Part shown: piece by piece, positions 48,405 through 59,544 of the stretch
How positions within the stretch are numbered: the stretch's first letter is position 1
Layout: each line of letters opens with the position of its first letter
DNA from: Pseudomonas xantholysinigenes
Lineage (GTDB): Bacteria > Pseudomonadota > Gammaproteobacteria > Pseudomonadales > Pseudomonadaceae
Length of the DNA: 64,000 nucleotides
Assembly: GCF_014268885.2 (NCBI RefSeq)
Contig: NZ_CP077095.1
Span: 3,689,001 to 3,753,000 of the forward strand
Reading direction: 5' to 3'
Program-made: the position numbers and the translations under genes
Notes under the pieces: model-generated
Databases searched by the model: none
What the model was told of the DNA's origin: nothing
What the model saw: the letters and a program-made list of their open reading frames with translations, nothing else

Positions 48405-48475
48405 ACGGTTCACCGGCAAGCCGACTCCTACACAGCGCCCAACCTCAGCCCGTAGGAGCCAGCCTTGCTGGCGAA
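48405..48475. repeat. REP-like inverted pair, diverged
   Basis: CACCGGCAAGCCGACTCCTAC-type and GTAGGAGCCAGCCTTGCTGG units face each other in the 109-bp gap between the convergent pvdS and acyltransferase genes. The arms are imperfect. Confidence 0.5.
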
Positions 48476-48509
48476 GCAGACAACGCCGGCACCTACAAGA
48501 CAACGCACC

Positions 48510-49529
48510 TCACACCAAGGTGCAGCGCTCGAAGAACCGCTCACGCCCCAGGATCATCAGCGCCGCACGCTTGTGCGGGAAATCGAATTCTTTTTCGCAA
48601 TGGAAGCACTGGTCGTGCATGTAGCCGATCATCTTGCCGTTGTCGGCGCGCGGCTCGGCCACCACCCGCTGGGTACGCGGGTCATCGAGGAACAGGTAGT
48701 GGACCAGCGCCGACAGCCAGCTGGCGACCTTGTGCGGCCCGCGGTGCGCTTCCTCGCCGACCAGCATGTGAATACCACGATCGTAGTCGTCGGCTGGGTA
48801 GAACGGCGCGATACGATCTTCCTTGGCCCAATAGGCTTCGAAATAAGCGAAGGGCTCATCGTCAAAACAGCCGATCAAGGTCAGGGTGTGCGGATCCTGT
48901 TCGAGCTTGTCCAGGTATTCGCGATGCTGCGCCAGCGTGCCGCCCTCCTGCCAGAAATGCGCCACGCGCGGGTTGTTCTGCCAACGGTTGAAGCGCTCCA
49001 GGTCCTGCTCGATCTCCAGGGTACGCAGCGACACCCATGCCCCCAGGCGCGCATCGAAACGTCGATACACCTCGCCACGCGGCTTGGGCGTGCGGCGTGG
49101 ATGACGCTTGCCCTGGCTGATCTGCATCTGCTGCGGGTAAACGCCGGCCAAGGTCTCGCCCAGCCAGGGCTGGGGCAACTGCCAGAACAACGTGCGCTCG
49201 CACAGGTACTGCCCCGGCGCCTCGCCCGGCACCAGCAAGCCACTGGCCACCGCCTGCGGTTGGGCCTGCGGCAAGTGCCAGACCAGGCGCTGGCAGGCCG
49301 GATCACGCGACAGCAGCCAATAGCAGGCGGCCCACAGCGCTTGCTCCGGGCGCTCGGGGCAGACCTGCTCGAGGTGCACATGCACCCCATCCGCCGCCAC
49401 CAGGCGCACCCCGATCAAGGGGCGTCCTTCCAGGGTGAGGCTCAGGTGGCAATCGCCTTCGTCGGCGTGCAAGGTGCGCCACCGGGGCGCGCAAAGGGGG
49501 GGCGAAGCGGCATCGAACGGCATGGTCAT
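48510..49529 (-). CDS. Siderophore-biosynthesis GNAT acyltransferase (AlcB/IucB type)
   Basis: The 339-residue protein has the IucB/AlcB-type C-terminal half (residues about 155-339): LERFNRWQNNPRVAHFWQEGG, FAYFEAYWAKEDRIAPFYPADDYDRGIHMLVGE, and VAEPRADNGKMIGYMHDQCF. Such enzymes acylate N-hydroxylated ornithine or lysine. In this locus the substrate is probably N5-hydroxyornithine, to be formylated or acetylated for pyoverdine. No ornithine hydroxylase (pvdA) is in the window. A perfect PvdS promoter (49566-49589) links it to the regulon. It corresponds to the gene next to pvdS in P. putida. Confidence 0.85.
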   Translation of the reverse strand: MTMPFDAASPPLCAPRWRTLHADEGDCHLSLTLEGRPLIGVRLVAADGVHVHLEQVCPERPEQALWAACYWLLSRDPACQRLVWHLPQAQPQAVASGLLVPGEAPGQYLCERTLFWQLPQPWLGETLAGVYPQQMQISQGKRHPRRTPKPRGEVYRRFDARLGAWVSLRTLEIEQDLERFNRWQNNPRVAHFWQEGGTLAQHREYLDKLEQDPHTLTLIGCFDDEPFAYFEAYWAKEDRIAPFYPADDYDRGIHMLVGEEAHRGPHKVASWLSALVHYLFLDDPRTQRVVAEPRADNGKMIGYMHDQCFHCEKEFDFPHKRAALMILGRERFFERCTLV

Positions 49530-49565
49530 GACTCACGGCAAGTGAAAGAAGGCTCACTCCAGTGA

Positions 49566-49589
49566 ACGTGACCGGCCCTGGGCAATTTA
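49566..49589 (-). promoter_or_regulatory. PvdS-dependent promoter of the acyltransferase
   Basis: On the minus strand TAAAT (49589-49585), 16 bp, CGT (49568-49566), 37 bp upstream of the start. It overlaps the last codon of the next gene. Confidence 0.85.
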
Positions 49590-50381
49590 GTCGTGCGGGG
49601 CTTGGACGGTGATCTGGTAAGGCTGGAAGATTCGCAACAGCTCACCGTTTTCGCGCAGGCCGCGCAGCAGGCCGGCAAATGCCTCGGGGCTGATCGGCGC
49701 GTCGGGACGCAACAACGCGTAGTGATGGTAGACCTGGTCGACCCGCGTCGAAGCCATGAGCACACTTTCGGGATTGCGTTTGAGAAAATCGATCAGGTAG
49801 GAGCGAGTCACCAGGGCAATATCGGCACGCCCACGCTCGACCATGTTCAGGTTGCTGTCATGGGAGTAGGTCAGGGTCGCGCGAAAGCGCTTCTTCAGGT
49901 AAGCCGGATCCGGATTGAAATCGGCGAAGGCGTAGTGATAGCCGTTGAACAGCGCCAGGCGCTTGCCGTCAAGCTCGTCGAAATAGCGCTGGTCACGCTC
50001 GGCCTGTCGCCGGGTGACGAAGATCTCGGCATCCTCAAGGCCCATGTCCACGGCCTTGTGCGCGATGCCCTGCCAGCCCCATTGCGGGTTCTCGAAGATC
50101 GCCATGTCGGTGCGGCCCTGCTGAAAATCACCGAAGCGCCTGGGGATTGAGGTCGGTACCAGGACGAAACGGTACTGCCCCTGCATCCGATTGAGGGCCT
50201 CCACCAACTGCGGCAGCAGGCCAGTATCGGCGCCCTGCTCCGGGCGCACCGTGTAGGGTGGGAAATGCGCCGCCCCCACTTTCACCTCACGGGCCTCGTC
50301 GGCCCGCGCCGCGGCTGTCAGCAACAAGGTAGCGAACAACAGCAGGGAAGACGACAGCTTGAGGCTGGGCAGAGGGATCAA
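49587..50381 (-). CDS. Periplasmic solute-binding protein, family 3-like
   Basis: The 264-residue protein has a signal peptide (LLLFATLLLTAAARA) and a binding-protein fold: VKVGAAHFPPYTVRPEQG, TGLLPQLVEALNRM, GRTDMAIFENPQW, and the VERGRADIALVTRSYLIDFL region. No permease or ATPase gene is adjacent, so it may be an orphan. Its stop overlaps the acyltransferase promoter by 3 bp; readthrough to the siderophore gene is possible but a dedicated promoter exists. The ligand is unknown. Confidence 0.75.
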   Translation of the reverse strand: MIPLPSLKLSSSLLLFATLLLTAAARADEAREVKVGAAHFPPYTVRPEQGADTGLLPQLVEALNRMQGQYRFVLVPTSIPRRFGDFQQGRTDMAIFENPQWGWQGIAHKAVDMGLEDAEIFVTRRQAERDQRYFDELDGKRLALFNGYHYAFADFNPDPAYLKKRFRATLTYSHDSNLNMVERGRADIALVTRSYLIDFLKRNPESVLMASTRVDQVYHHYALLRPDAPISPEAFAGLLRGLRENGELLRIFQPYQITVQAPHD

Positions 50382-50577
50382 GTCGGGACACTCATCACAG
50401 GTTGGGGCCTTAATGCGCTAAAGCTAGGCGTTTTCCCTGACCGGCACAACCGCCGGATATGCCAAAGTGCCAGGGGATGCCGTGCGCGCCGACTTTGGCT
50501 ACGCTCTACTGGCCCGCGCGCTGGCGCCTCTTCGAGGCCTTACCGGCGGGCCTTCGCGCATTGATAGGGAGCCTGGC

Positions 50578-51129
50578 ATGGGCCATTGGTTGGTGATCGA
50601 CCTGGAAGCCACCACCGACGAGGGTGGCTGGCCGGTCACGGATATGGAAGTCATCGAGATCGGCGCGAGCCTGGTCACCCGCGACGGCCGCGAGGTCGAG
50701 CATTTTCAGCGTTTCGTGCGGCCTCGGCGGCGGCCGCAACTGACCCCGTTCTGCCGCGAGCTGACTCACATCCGCCAGGCCGACGTCGATGGCGCCGCGC
50801 CTTTCGCCGAGGTCTGGGGGCAGTTCGAGCGCTGGCTGACGCATCACCAGGGACACTTGCAGGCCTGGGTCAGCTGGGGCGACTACGACCGCAAGCAGTT
50901 GCTGCAGGAATGGCAGTCGCACCAGGTGCACAGCCTGCTGGCGCAACTGCCGCACATCAACCTCAAGCAGCGCTTCGCCAAGGCCCGCCACCTGCAGCGC
51001 CCGACCGGGCTGAACGGTGCCCTGCAACTGGCCGGGCTGCAGTTTGCCGGGCGCCAGCACCGGGCCCTGGAAGATGCGCGCAACACCGCCCGCCTGCTGC
51101 CCTTGAGCCTGCCGGCGGGAGACGCCTGA
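50578..51129 (+). CDS. DEDDh 3'-5' exonuclease (ERI1/KapD-like)
   Basis: The 183-residue protein starts at ATG 50578 ([18 protein letters not shown]), which places Exo I at the N terminus: D9 and E11 in VIDLEAT. Exo II is around WGDYDRKQL (D near 102) and Exo III in [13 protein letters not shown] (H near 161, D near 166). All four acidic residues and the histidine needed for two-metal catalysis are present. Relatives of this ERI1/KapD branch trim RNA 3' ends. It is a single gene 73 bp before ppnP on the same strand. Confidence 0.85.
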   Translation: MGHWLVIDLEATTDEGGWPVTDMEVIEIGASLVTRDGREVEHFQRFVRPRRRPQLTPFCRELTHIRQADVDGAAPFAEVWGQFERWLTHHQGHLQAWVSWGDYDRKQLLQEWQSHQVHSLLAQLPHINLKQRFAKARHLQRPTGLNGALQLAGLQFAGRQHRALEDARNTARLLPLSLPAGDA

Positions 51130-51202
51130 AACAGATGACGTCGCGGCGGGCCTTGGGCATACTGGCCAGCCCATTTTTCAGCCCTTTTCCAGGAGCCGCT
51201 CC

Positions 51203-51487
51203 ATGTTCAAGGTCAATGAGTACTTCGATGGCACCGTCAAGTCGATCGCCTTCGAAGGCCAGGAAGGTCCGGCCACCGTCGGCGTCATGGCCCCGGGCGA
51301 ATACGAGTTCGGCACCGCCAAGCGCGAGATCATGCACGTGGTCTGCGGCGCCCTGACCGTCAAGTTGCCGGGCAGCGACAACTGGGAAAAGTTCGGCGCG
51401 GGCAGCCAGTTCAACGTGCCGGCCGACAGCAAGTTCCAGCTCAAGGTCGCCGTCGATACCGCCTACCTGTGCGAGTACCGCGACTAA
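51203..51487 (+). CDS. ppnP: Pyrimidine/purine nucleoside phosphorylase PpnP
   Basis: The 94-residue cupin is of the former DUF1255 family. Whole-length similarity is clear: [39 protein letters not shown] and the ending [11 protein letters not shown]. PpnP splits nucleosides with phosphate to free bases and ribose 1-phosphate. It follows the exonuclease on the same strand, which would make a small nucleic-acid salvage pair. A REP pair follows. Confidence 0.93.
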   Translation: MFKVNEYFDGTVKSIAFEGQEGPATVGVMAPGEYEFGTAKREIMHVVCGALTVKLPGSDNWEKFGAGSQFNVPADSKFQLKVAVDTAYLCEYRD

Positions 51488-51500
51488 GCTGTCGCCTGCA

Positions 51501-51582
51501 CCGGCCTCTTCGCGGGTAAACCCGCTCCCACAGGTTCAGCACTGCCCTTGACCTGTGGCAGCGGGCTTGCCCGCGAAGAAGG
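51501..51582. repeat. Inverted REP pair
   Basis: CTTCGCGGGTAAACCCGCTC (in 51501-51534) and the inverted AGCGGGCTTGCCCGCGAAG (in 51552-51582), between the convergent ppnP and hydrolase genes. Confidence 0.85.
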
Positions 51583-51587
51583 CAGCA

Positions 51588-52280
51588 TCAACTCTTCAGG
51601 AAACCTGCCACCTTTTCCGCAGCCGCCTGCAGATGCTGCTCATGGCTGAACCCCGAAGCCTTCAACGGCTTCAAGTCATGATCCGCCGCCGCCAGCCAGT
51701 TCACCTCGATCGCCGGCGATAACTCATACCCCGCCACCGCCTCGCGATTGCCCAGGGCATCCCGCTCGCCCTGCACGATCAGCGTCGGCGTGCGCAGCCC
51801 CGCCAGATGCTCGACCCGGGGCTTCTCTGGCTTGCCCACCGCATAGAACGGATAGCCCAGGCACACCAGCGCGTGCGCGCCGAGTTCGTCGGCGAGCAAA
51901 CTGGCCATGCGCCCGCCCATGGACTTGCCGCCCACGGCCAACTTGCCCGCGACCAAAGGTCGCACCTGTTCGTATACAGTCCGCCAGGCTTCGAGCAACA
52001 GCTTCTGCGGATTGGGCGGCCGCTTGCCGCCGCCGACACGCCGCTCGGCCATGTACGGAAACTCGAAGCGCACCACCCCTACCCCTTGCCCTGCCAGCCT
52101 TTGCGCCATGTCCTCCATGAACCCGCTGTCCATCGGCGCACCGGCGCCATGGGCCAGGATCAGGCAGGCGCAAACGCTGCGATCCCCCGTAGTTTTCGGA
52201 GGATCGCAGCGCAAGCCTGGGACATTTCCGATCTTCGCCCATTGATCCCCGTCAATACCGGCACTTAGCCCATTAATCAT
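51588..52280 (-). CDS. Alpha/beta-fold hydrolase (KANL3/Tex30-like family)
   Basis: The 230-residue protein has the family's [19 protein letters not shown] motif, the nucleophile elbow [10 protein letters not shown] and the likely catalytic histidine in [12 protein letters not shown]. The substrate is unknown; relatives are small hydrolases. The start is uncertain. ATG 52280 gives an unusual, cysteine-bearing N terminus over a hairpin (52175-52211) and over the ANR box of ccoN-1. The true start may be further in, but no good ATG is available before ILAHGAG. Confidence 0.75.
   Translation of the reverse strand: MINGLSAGIDGDQWAKIGNVPGLRCDPPKTTGDRSVCACLILAHGAGAPMDSGFMEDMAQRLAGQGVGVVRFEFPYMAERRVGGGKRPPNPQKLLLEAWRTVYEQVRPLVAGKLAVGGKSMGGRMASLLADELGAHALVCLGYPFYAVGKPEKPRVEHLAGLRTPTLIVQGERDALGNREAVAGYELSPAIEVNWLAAADHDLKPLKASGFSHEQHLQAAAEKVAGFLKS
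52175..52211. repeat. Hairpin within the 5' end of the hydrolase
   Basis: CGCTGCGATCC (52175-52185) and GGATCGCAGCG (52201-52211) are perfect 11-bp arms around CCCGTAGTTTTCGGA. It resembles an intergenic palindrome rather than coding sequence. Confidence 0.65.
52242..52255 (+). promoter_or_regulatory. ANR/FNR box of ccoNOQP-1
   Basis: TTGAT-CCCC-GTCAA differs from the consensus TTGAT-N4-ATCAA at one base. Centred at 52248.5 it would set a start site near 52290, 40 bp before ccoN, as for a class II activator. Oxygen-limited induction is expected. Confidence 0.8.
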
Positions 52281-52329
52281 GCTTGCCTCGCTGTTTAGCC
52301 TGCCTATAACCGTGGATGGGAACCCATAC

Positions 52330-53754
<1,425 letters not shown>

Positions 53755-53767
53755 GGAGTAGAGCCTG

Positions 53768-54376
53768 ATGAACCATGAAGTCGTTGAAAAAAACATAGGC
53801 CTGATGGCCCTGCTGATGGTGTTCGCCGTCAGCATCGGTGGCCTGACCCAGATCGTCCCGCTGTTCTTCCAGGACGTCACCAACAAGCCGGTCGAAGGCA
53901 TGAAGCCCTACACCGCCCTGCAGCTCGAAGGCCGCGACATCTACATCCGCGAAGGCTGCGTCGGCTGCCACTCGCAGATGGTCCGGCCGTTCCGCGCCGA
54001 GACCGAGCGCTACGGCCACTACTCGGTGGCCGGCGAGAGCGTGTGGGACCACCCGTTCCTGTGGGGCTCCAAGCGCACCGGGCCGGACCTGGCCCGCGTC
54101 GGCGGCCGCTACTCGGACGACTGGCACCGCGCGCACCTGTACAACCCGCGCAACGTGGTACCGGAGTCGAAGATGCCGTCCTATCCGTGGCTGGTGGCCG
54201 CGCAGGTCGACAACAGCCACACCGACGTCAAGATGCGCGTCCTGCGCAGCCTCGGCGTGCCCTACAGCGACGACGACATCGCCGGCGCCAAGGACGAGGT
54301 CAAGGGCAAGACCGAGATGGACGCGCTGGTCGCCTACCTGCAGGTGCTCGGCACCGCGATCAAGAACAAGAGGTGA
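53768..54376 (+). CDS. ccoO: cbb3 oxidase monoheme subunit CcoO, copy 1
   Basis: CcoO (202 residues) is a membrane-anchored cytochrome c that passes electrons to CcoN. It has a single heme motif CVGCH in [17 protein letters not shown], an N-terminal anchor ([17 protein letters not shown]), and the late methionine ligand (KMPSYPWL). It starts 13 bp after ccoN. Confidence 0.97.
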   Translation: MNHEVVEKNIGLMALLMVFAVSIGGLTQIVPLFFQDVTNKPVEGMKPYTALQLEGRDIYIREGCVGCHSQMVRPFRAETERYGHYSVAGESVWDHPFLWGSKRTGPDLARVGGRYSDDWHRAHLYNPRNVVPESKMPSYPWLVAAQVDNSHTDVKMRVLRSLGVPYSDDDIAGAKDEVKGKTEMDALVAYLQVLGTAIKNKR

Positions 54377-54381
54377 GTGCG

Positions 54382-54573
54382 ATGGAAATGGACATCGGCA
54401 TGATCCGCGGCCTCGGCACCCTGGTAGTGATGATTGCCTTCATCGGCCTGTCACTGTGGGTGTTCAACCGCCGCCGCGACCGAGATTTCGCCGAAGCGCG
54501 CCTGCTGCCCTTCGTCGACGACCGCCTGCCCCCCGCCGGGCAGGAACCTGCCATGAGGAGTAACGGGCAATGA
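54382..54573 (+). CDS. ccoQ: cbb3 oxidase small subunit CcoQ, copy 1
   Basis: This 63-residue protein has one membrane helix ([19 protein letters not shown]) and a charged tail ([11 protein letters not shown]). CcoQ stabilises the oxidase. It lies 5 bp after ccoO and overlaps ccoP by 4 bp. Confidence 0.93.
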   Translation: MEMDIGMIRGLGTLVVMIAFIGLSLWVFNRRRDRDFAEARLLPFVDDRLPPAGQEPAMRSNGQ

Positions 54574-55511
54574 CCACCTTCTGGAGTACGTACATCAGCG
54601 TACTGACCATCGGCAGCCTGATCGGCCTGACCTGGCTGCTGCTCGGCACCCGCAAGGGCCAGAGCAGCGACACCACCGACCAGACCATGGGCCACAGCTT
54701 CGATGGCATCGAGGAGTACGACAACCCGCTGCCGAAGTGGTGGTTCTGGCTGTTCGTCGGCACCCTGGTGTTCTCGGTCGGCTACCTGATCCTCTACCCG
54801 GGCCTGGGCAACTGGAAAGGCATCCTGCCCGGCTACGAGAACGGCTGGACCCAGGTGGACGAGTGGCAGAAAGAGATGGACAAGGCCGACGCCAAGTTCG
54901 GCCCGATCTTCGCCAAGTACGCCGCCATGCCGGTGGAGGAAGTGGCCAAGGACCCGCAGGCGCTGAAGATGGGCAGCCGACTGTTCGCCTCCAACTGCTC
55001 GGTGTGCCACGGCTCCGACGCCAAGGGCTCCTATGGCTTTCCCAACCTGACCGACAACGACTGGCGCTGGGGCGGCGAGCCGGAGACCATCAAGGCCTCG
55101 ATCATGAACGGCCGCCACGGCATCATGCCGGGCTGGGCCACGGTGATCGGCGAGCAAGGCGTGGCGGATGTGGCCGCGTTCGTGCTGACCAACCTCGATG
55201 GCCGCCAGCTGCCGGCGGACGCCAAGGCCGACCCGGTCAAGGGCAAGGAGATCTTCGCCAGCAACTGCGTGGCCTGCCACGGGCCTGAAGGCAAGGGCAC
55301 CCCCGCCATGGGCGCGCCCAACCTGACCCACCCGCAGGCGTTCATCTACGGCTCGAGCTTCGCCCAGTTGCAGCAGACCATCCGTTATGGCCGTCAGGGC
55401 CAGATGCCTGCGCAGCATGACATCCAGGGCAACGACAAGGTCCACCTGCTAGCGGCCTATGTGTATAGCCTGTCGCAGGACCAAGTACCGGAAACCGTAA
55501 CCGCCAAGTAA
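54570..55511 (+). CDS. ccoP: cbb3 oxidase diheme subunit CcoP, copy 1
   Basis: CcoP (313 residues) brings electrons into the oxidase. It has two membrane segments near the N terminus (residues about 5-25 and 55-80) and two cytochrome c domains with CSVCH (near residue 150) and CVACH (near 234), each followed by a distal methionine (GIMPGW, GQMPAQ). It is about 14 residues shorter than copy 2 in the linker after GILPGY. A hairpin with a short T-run follows (55517-55539). Confidence 0.96.
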   Translation: MTTFWSTYISVLTIGSLIGLTWLLLGTRKGQSSDTTDQTMGHSFDGIEEYDNPLPKWWFWLFVGTLVFSVGYLILYPGLGNWKGILPGYENGWTQVDEWQKEMDKADAKFGPIFAKYAAMPVEEVAKDPQALKMGSRLFASNCSVCHGSDAKGSYGFPNLTDNDWRWGGEPETIKASIMNGRHGIMPGWATVIGEQGVADVAAFVLTNLDGRQLPADAKADPVKGKEIFASNCVACHGPEGKGTPAMGAPNLTHPQAFIYGSSFAQLQQTIRYGRQGQMPAQHDIQGNDKVHLLAAYVYSLSQDQVPETVTAK

Positions 55512-55516
55512 AACCC

Positions 55517-55539
55517 GAGGGCCGCTTCGCGGCTCTTTT
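55517..55539 (+). terminator. Terminator-like hairpin after ccoP-1
   Basis: GAGGGCCGC-TTC-GCGGCTCTTTT lies 6 bp past the stop. It is partly fused with the REP pair that begins at 55538. Confidence 0.55.
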
Positions 55540-55601
55540 CGCGGGCAAGCCCGCTCCCACAGGTCCAGTGCTGTACCTGTGGGAGCGGGCTTGCCCGCGA
55601 A
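55538..55601. repeat. Perfect inverted REP pair
   Basis: A 27-bp arm at 55538-55564 is perfectly complementary to 55575-55601, around a 10-nt loop. The core is CGCGGGCAAGCCCGCTCCCA. Confidence 0.92.
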
Positions 55602-56014
55602 GGCCTGCACAGTAAGCCCCTTCTCCAGCATCTCCCCCGCCTTGCACCCCCTCCGAACACTACTAAGCTTGTTGCCACAGTGGCTCCGCTCGCAGCGACC
55701 GGAACAGACGTGGTGCACAGCCTGACACCACGCCTGCGATCCAGTCACACGAGCCTGCGGCTTTGGGATGACGCCTTGCCTGCCCGTCCCGGATTTAAAA
55801 GCTTGACCGATCGATCAGAAAAACATGAAAAATGGTACACATTACAAATATTTGTTTGTGTACAATCGTTCAACCCCAACGCCACGGGACGGTGGCGAAA
55901 AGGGTCTGGACACGGGTCGGTGCCCGATCGCCTGCGTTGCCATAACCCTGGTGGTTATCGATACTGGCGCCGATTTACCAACCAACAAGAACACCCAAAC
56001 CGTGGAACCTTAGA
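55602..56014 (+). promoter_or_regulatory. Upstream region of ccoNOQP-2 with an AT-rich palindrome
   Basis: No gene is visible in these 413 bp. The notable element is a near-perfect palindrome at 55835-55863: GTACACA-TT-ACAAATATTTGT-T-TGTGTAC. TACAAT at 55861-55866 may be a -10. I see no TTGAT-N4-ATCAA box, unlike operon 1. Confidence 0.6.
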
Positions 56015-57457
56015 ATGAGCACTGCAATCAGTCCGACTGCTTATAACTATAAGGTCGTCCGCCAGTTCGCCATCATGACGGTGGTCTGGGGGATCCTTGG
56101 CATGGGGCTCGGCGTCTTCATCGCCTCGCAACTGGTATGGCCCCAGCTCAACCTGGACCTGCCATGGACGAGCTTCGGCCGCCTGCGCCCGCTGCACACC
56201 AACCTGGTGATCTTCGCCTTCGGCGGCTGTGCCCTGTTCGGCACCAGCTACTACGTGGTGCAGCGCACCTGCCAGACCCGGCTGATCTCCGACAGCATGG
56301 CCGCCTTCACCTTCTGGGGTTGGCAGGCGGTGATCGTCGGCGCGCTGATCACCCTGCCGATGGGCTTCACCACCACCAAGGAATACGCCGAGCTCGAGTG
56401 GCCGCTGGCGATCCTCCTGGCCATCGTCTGGATCACCTACGCCCTGGTGTTCTTCGGCACCATCGTCAAGCGCAAGACCAAGCACATCTACGTCGGCAAC
56501 TGGTTCTACGGCGCCTTCATCGTGGTCACCGCGATGCTGCACATCGTCAACCACATCTCGCTGCCGGTGAGCCTGTTCAAGTCGTACTCGGCCTACGCCG
56601 GCGCCACCGACGCGATGATCCAGTGGTGGTACGGGCACAACGCCGTGGGCTTCTTCCTTACCACTGGCTTCCTGGGGATGATGTACTACTTCGTGCCCAA
56701 GCAGGCCGAGCGGCCGATCTACTCCTATCGCCTGTCGATCGTGCACTTCTGGGCGCTGATCACCCTGTACATCTGGGCAGGCCCCCACCACCTGCACTAC
56801 ACCGCCCTGCCCGACTGGGCGCAGTCGCTGGGCATGGTGATGTCGATCATCCTCCTGGCGCCGAGCTGGGGCGGCATGATCAACGGCATGATGACCCTGT
56901 CGGGGGCCTGGCATAAGCTGCGCACCGACCCGATCCTGCGCTTTTTGGTGGTCTCGCTGGCGTTCTATGGCATGTCTACCTTCGAAGGCCCGATGATGGC
57001 CATCAAGACAGTCAACTCGCTGTCGCACTACACCGATTGGACCATCGGCCACGTCCACGCCGGCGCTCTTGGCTGGGTGGCGATGATCTCGATCGGCGCG
57101 GTCTACCACATGATCCCGAAACTCTACGGCCGCGAGCAGATGCACAGCATCGGCCTGATCAACGCGCACTTCTGGCTGGCGACCATCGGCACCGTGCTGT
57201 ACATCGCCTCGATGTGGGTCAACGGCATCACCCAGGGCCTGATGTGGCGCGCCATCAACGACGATGGCACCCTCACCTACTCCTTCGTCGAAGCGCTGCA
57301 GGCCAGCCACCCGGGCTTCATCGTCCGCGCCCTGGGCGGTGCGTTCTTCGCCTCCGGCATGCTGCTGATGGCCTACAACGTGCTGCGCACCGTGCGCGCC
57401 GCCAACCCGGCACAGGCTGAGGAAGCCGCCAAGATCGTCGTCGCGGGAGCCCACTGA
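56015..57457 (+). CDS. ccoN: cbb3 cytochrome oxidase catalytic subunit CcoN, copy 2
   Basis: This second CcoN has 480 residues and is very close to copy 1, differing mainly at the N and C termini and in scattered positions. The same heme and copper histidines are present ([38 protein letters not shown]). It is first in ccoNOQP-2 and overlaps the ccoO start by 1 bp. In related pseudomonads the two oxidases are expressed under different oxygen levels. Confidence 0.97.
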   Translation: MSTAISPTAYNYKVVRQFAIMTVVWGILGMGLGVFIASQLVWPQLNLDLPWTSFGRLRPLHTNLVIFAFGGCALFGTSYYVVQRTCQTRLISDSMAAFTFWGWQAVIVGALITLPMGFTTTKEYAELEWPLAILLAIVWITYALVFFGTIVKRKTKHIYVGNWFYGAFIVVTAMLHIVNHISLPVSLFKSYSAYAGATDAMIQWWYGHNAVGFFLTTGFLGMMYYFVPKQAERPIYSYRLSIVHFWALITLYIWAGPHHLHYTALPDWAQSLGMVMSIILLAPSWGGMINGMMTLSGAWHKLRTDPILRFLVVSLAFYGMSTFEGPMMAIKTVNSLSHYTDWTIGHVHAGALGWVAMISIGAVYHMIPKLYGREQMHSIGLINAHFWLATIGTVLYIASMWVNGITQGLMWRAINDDGTLTYSFVEALQASHPGFIVRALGGAFFASGMLLMAYNVLRTVRAANPAQAEEAAKIVVAGAH

Positions 57458-58065
57458 TGAAGCATGAAGCAGTCGAGAAGAACATTGGCCTGATGGCCTT
57501 CTTCATGGTCATCGCCGTCAGCGTCGGTGGCCTCACGCAGATCGTCCCGCTGTTCTTCCAGGACGTCACCAACAAGCCGGTCGAGGGCATGAAGCCACGC
57601 ACCGCGCTGGAGCTCGAAGGGCGCGACATCTACATCCGCGAAGGCTGCGTCGGCTGCCACTCGCAGATGATCCGCCCGTTCCGCGCCGAGACCGAGCGCT
57701 ACGGCCACTACTCGGTGGCCGGCGAGAGCGTGTGGGACCACCCGTTCCTCTGGGGCTCCAAGCGCACCGGGCCGGACCTGGCCCGCGTCGGCGGCCGCTA
57801 CTCCGACGACTGGCACCGCGCGCACCTGTACAACCCGCGCAACGTGGTGCCGGAGTCGAAGATGCCGTCCTACCCGTGGCTGGTCGAGAACAAGCTCGAT
57901 GGCAAGGACACCGCCAAGAAGATGGAAGTCCTGCGCACCCTGGGCACGCCGTACACCGACGAAGACATCGCCGGCGCCAAGGACGCAGTCAAGGGCAAGA
58001 CCGAGATGGACGCCATCGTCGCGTACCTGCAAGGCCTTGGCACCCTCATCAAGAGCAAACGGTGA
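57457..58065 (+). CDS. ccoO: cbb3 oxidase monoheme subunit CcoO, copy 2
   Basis: The 202-residue protein is nearly identical to CcoO copy 1 in its heme domain ([25 protein letters not shown]) and differs around residues 145-165 ([15 protein letters not shown] in place of [15 protein letters not shown]). It begins within the last codons of ccoN-2 and is followed 5 bp later by ccoQ-2. Confidence 0.97.
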   Translation: MKHEAVEKNIGLMAFFMVIAVSVGGLTQIVPLFFQDVTNKPVEGMKPRTALELEGRDIYIREGCVGCHSQMIRPFRAETERYGHYSVAGESVWDHPFLWGSKRTGPDLARVGGRYSDDWHRAHLYNPRNVVPESKMPSYPWLVENKLDGKDTAKKMEVLRTLGTPYTDEDIAGAKDAVKGKTEMDAIVAYLQGLGTLIKSKR

Positions 58066-58070
58066 CCGTG

Positions 58071-58262
58071 ATGGATATCGGGATGATTCGCGGCCTCGGC
58101 ACCGTGGTGGTGCTGGTGGCCTTCGTGGGCCTGGCGCTGTGGGTGTTTAGCCCGCGGCGCAAGCAGGACTTCGATGAAGCGACGCAACTGCCGTTCGCGG
58201 ACGACCCCGAGGCCACCCGGCACCTCGAGCAAGCACGAGCTTCTAGGAGCAAACAACAATGA
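58071..58262 (+). CDS. ccoQ: cbb3 oxidase small subunit CcoQ, copy 2
   Basis: This 63-residue, single-helix protein ([19 protein letters not shown]) has a charged tail ([11 protein letters not shown]). It overlaps ccoP-2 by 4 bp, the same arrangement as in the first operon, indicating duplication of the whole unit. Confidence 0.93.
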   Translation: MDIGMIRGLGTVVVLVAFVGLALWVFSPRRKQDFDEATQLPFADDPEATRHLEQARASRSKQQ

Positions 58263-59239
58263 CAACCTTCTGGAGTCTGTACGTCAGCGTCCTGACCCTG
58301 GGCACCATCTTCGCCTTGACCTGGCTGCTGCTGTCGACCCGCAAGGGCCAGCGCGAGGAGATCACCGACGAAACCGTCGGCCACGCCTTCGACGGCATCG
58401 AGGAGTACGACAACCCGCTGCCCAAATGGTGGTTCTGGCTGTTCGTCGGCACCGTCGTCTTCGCCCTCGGCTACCTGGTGCTCTACCCCGGCCTGGGCAA
58501 CTGGAAAGGCATCCTGCCCGGCTATGCCTACCTGGATAACGACAAGCAGACCGAGTTCAGCAACGGCCAGGCCGGCTGGACCGGGGTGCACGAGTGGGAA
58601 AAGGAGATGGCCAAGGCCGACGCCCGCTTCGGGCCGATCTTCGCCAAATTCGCCGCCATGCCGCTGGAAGACGTGGCCAAGGATCCGCAGGCACTGAAGA
58701 TGGGCGCCCGGCTGTTCGCCTCCAACTGCTCGGTGTGCCACGGCTCCGATGCCCGCGGCGCCTATGGTTTCCCCAACCTGACCGACAATGACTGGCGCTG
58801 GGGCGGTGAGCCGGAGACCATCAAGACCACCATCATGAACGGCCGCCACGGCGTGATGCCAGGCTGGGCCACGGTGATTGGCGAGCAAGGCGTGGCGGAT
58901 GTGGCCGCGTTCGTGCTGACCAACCTCGACGGGCGCCAGCTGCCGGCGGACGCCAAGGCCGATCCGGCCAAGGGCCAGCAAATCTTTGCCACCAACTGCG
59001 TGGCCTGCCACGGTCCCGAAGGCAAGGGCACCCCAGCCATGGGCGCGCCCAACCTGACCCACCCGCAGGCGTTCATCTACGGTTCGAGCTTCGCCCAGTT
59101 GCAACAGACCATCCGCTATGGCCGCCAAGGGCAGATGCCAGCCCAGGCGCAGATGCAGGGCAACGACAAGGTCCACCTGCTGGCCGCTTATGTCTACAGC
59201 CTGTCGCATCAAGCCGAGCCGCCGACCCAGCCTGAGTAA
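58259..59239 (+). CDS. ccoP: cbb3 oxidase diheme subunit CcoP, copy 2
   Basis: CcoP copy 2 (326 residues) has CSVCH and CVACH heme sites as in copy 1. It contains about 14 extra residues ([18 protein letters not shown] region) in the periplasmic linker before the first heme domain. The tail after the second heme also differs. A REP pair follows its stop. Confidence 0.96.
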   Translation: MTTFWSLYVSVLTLGTIFALTWLLLSTRKGQREEITDETVGHAFDGIEEYDNPLPKWWFWLFVGTVVFALGYLVLYPGLGNWKGILPGYAYLDNDKQTEFSNGQAGWTGVHEWEKEMAKADARFGPIFAKFAAMPLEDVAKDPQALKMGARLFASNCSVCHGSDARGAYGFPNLTDNDWRWGGEPETIKTTIMNGRHGVMPGWATVIGEQGVADVAAFVLTNLDGRQLPADAKADPAKGQQIFATNCVACHGPEGKGTPAMGAPNLTHPQAFIYGSSFAQLQQTIRYGRQGQMPAQAQMQGNDKVHLLAAYVYSLSHQAEPPTQPE

Positions 59240-59254
59240 GGCAGGCCTGGCCTG

Positions 59255-59319
59255 TTCGCGGGTAAACCCGCTCCCACAGGTACTTCACTGATCCTTGTGG
59301 GAGCGGGTTTACCCGCGAA
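59255..59319. repeat. Inverted REP pair
   Basis: TTCGCGGGTAAACCCGCTCC at 59255 onward and its inverse ending at 59319, around a short loop, downstream of ccoP-2. Confidence 0.88.
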
Positions 59320-59355
59320 GAGGCCGGCACTGACAGCACGATTCCTGCAGGCTTC

Positions 59356-59369
59356 ATGACCTGGATCAA
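59356..59369 (+). promoter_or_regulatory. ANR/FNR-like box upstream of ccoG
   Basis: ATGAC-CTGG-ATCAA keeps a full ATCAA half-site and a degenerate partner. It lies about 175 bp upstream of the ccoG start. Assembly genes for cbb3 are ANR targets in several pseudomonads. Confidence 0.55.
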
Positions 59370-59544
59370 TTGACAGCCGCCATATCACGATTCCTATCAA
59401 AAACCCAACGCGACTAAAGGTCGCAGCGCGCCCCGCACGCGCCATCACAGGCGTATCATGGGCCGCAGAGCGCTAGCAGAACGCGCGAGACTGCGGCCGG
59501 CAAGCACTGGCCGCGGCATTTCTCCACTGCCGTGGGACTTGATG

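Noticed and set aside
50401..50460. PvdS-like promoter before the family 3 binding protein at 49587-50381
   Set aside because: TAAAG and CGT occur near each other on the wrong strand with wrong spacing; no TAAAT-N16-CGT is present.
55804..55819. Possible ANR box TTGACCGATCGATCAG before ccoN-2
   Set aside because: The half-sites TTGAC and ATCAG are 6 bp apart rather than 4, so it does not fit the ANR/FNR spacing.
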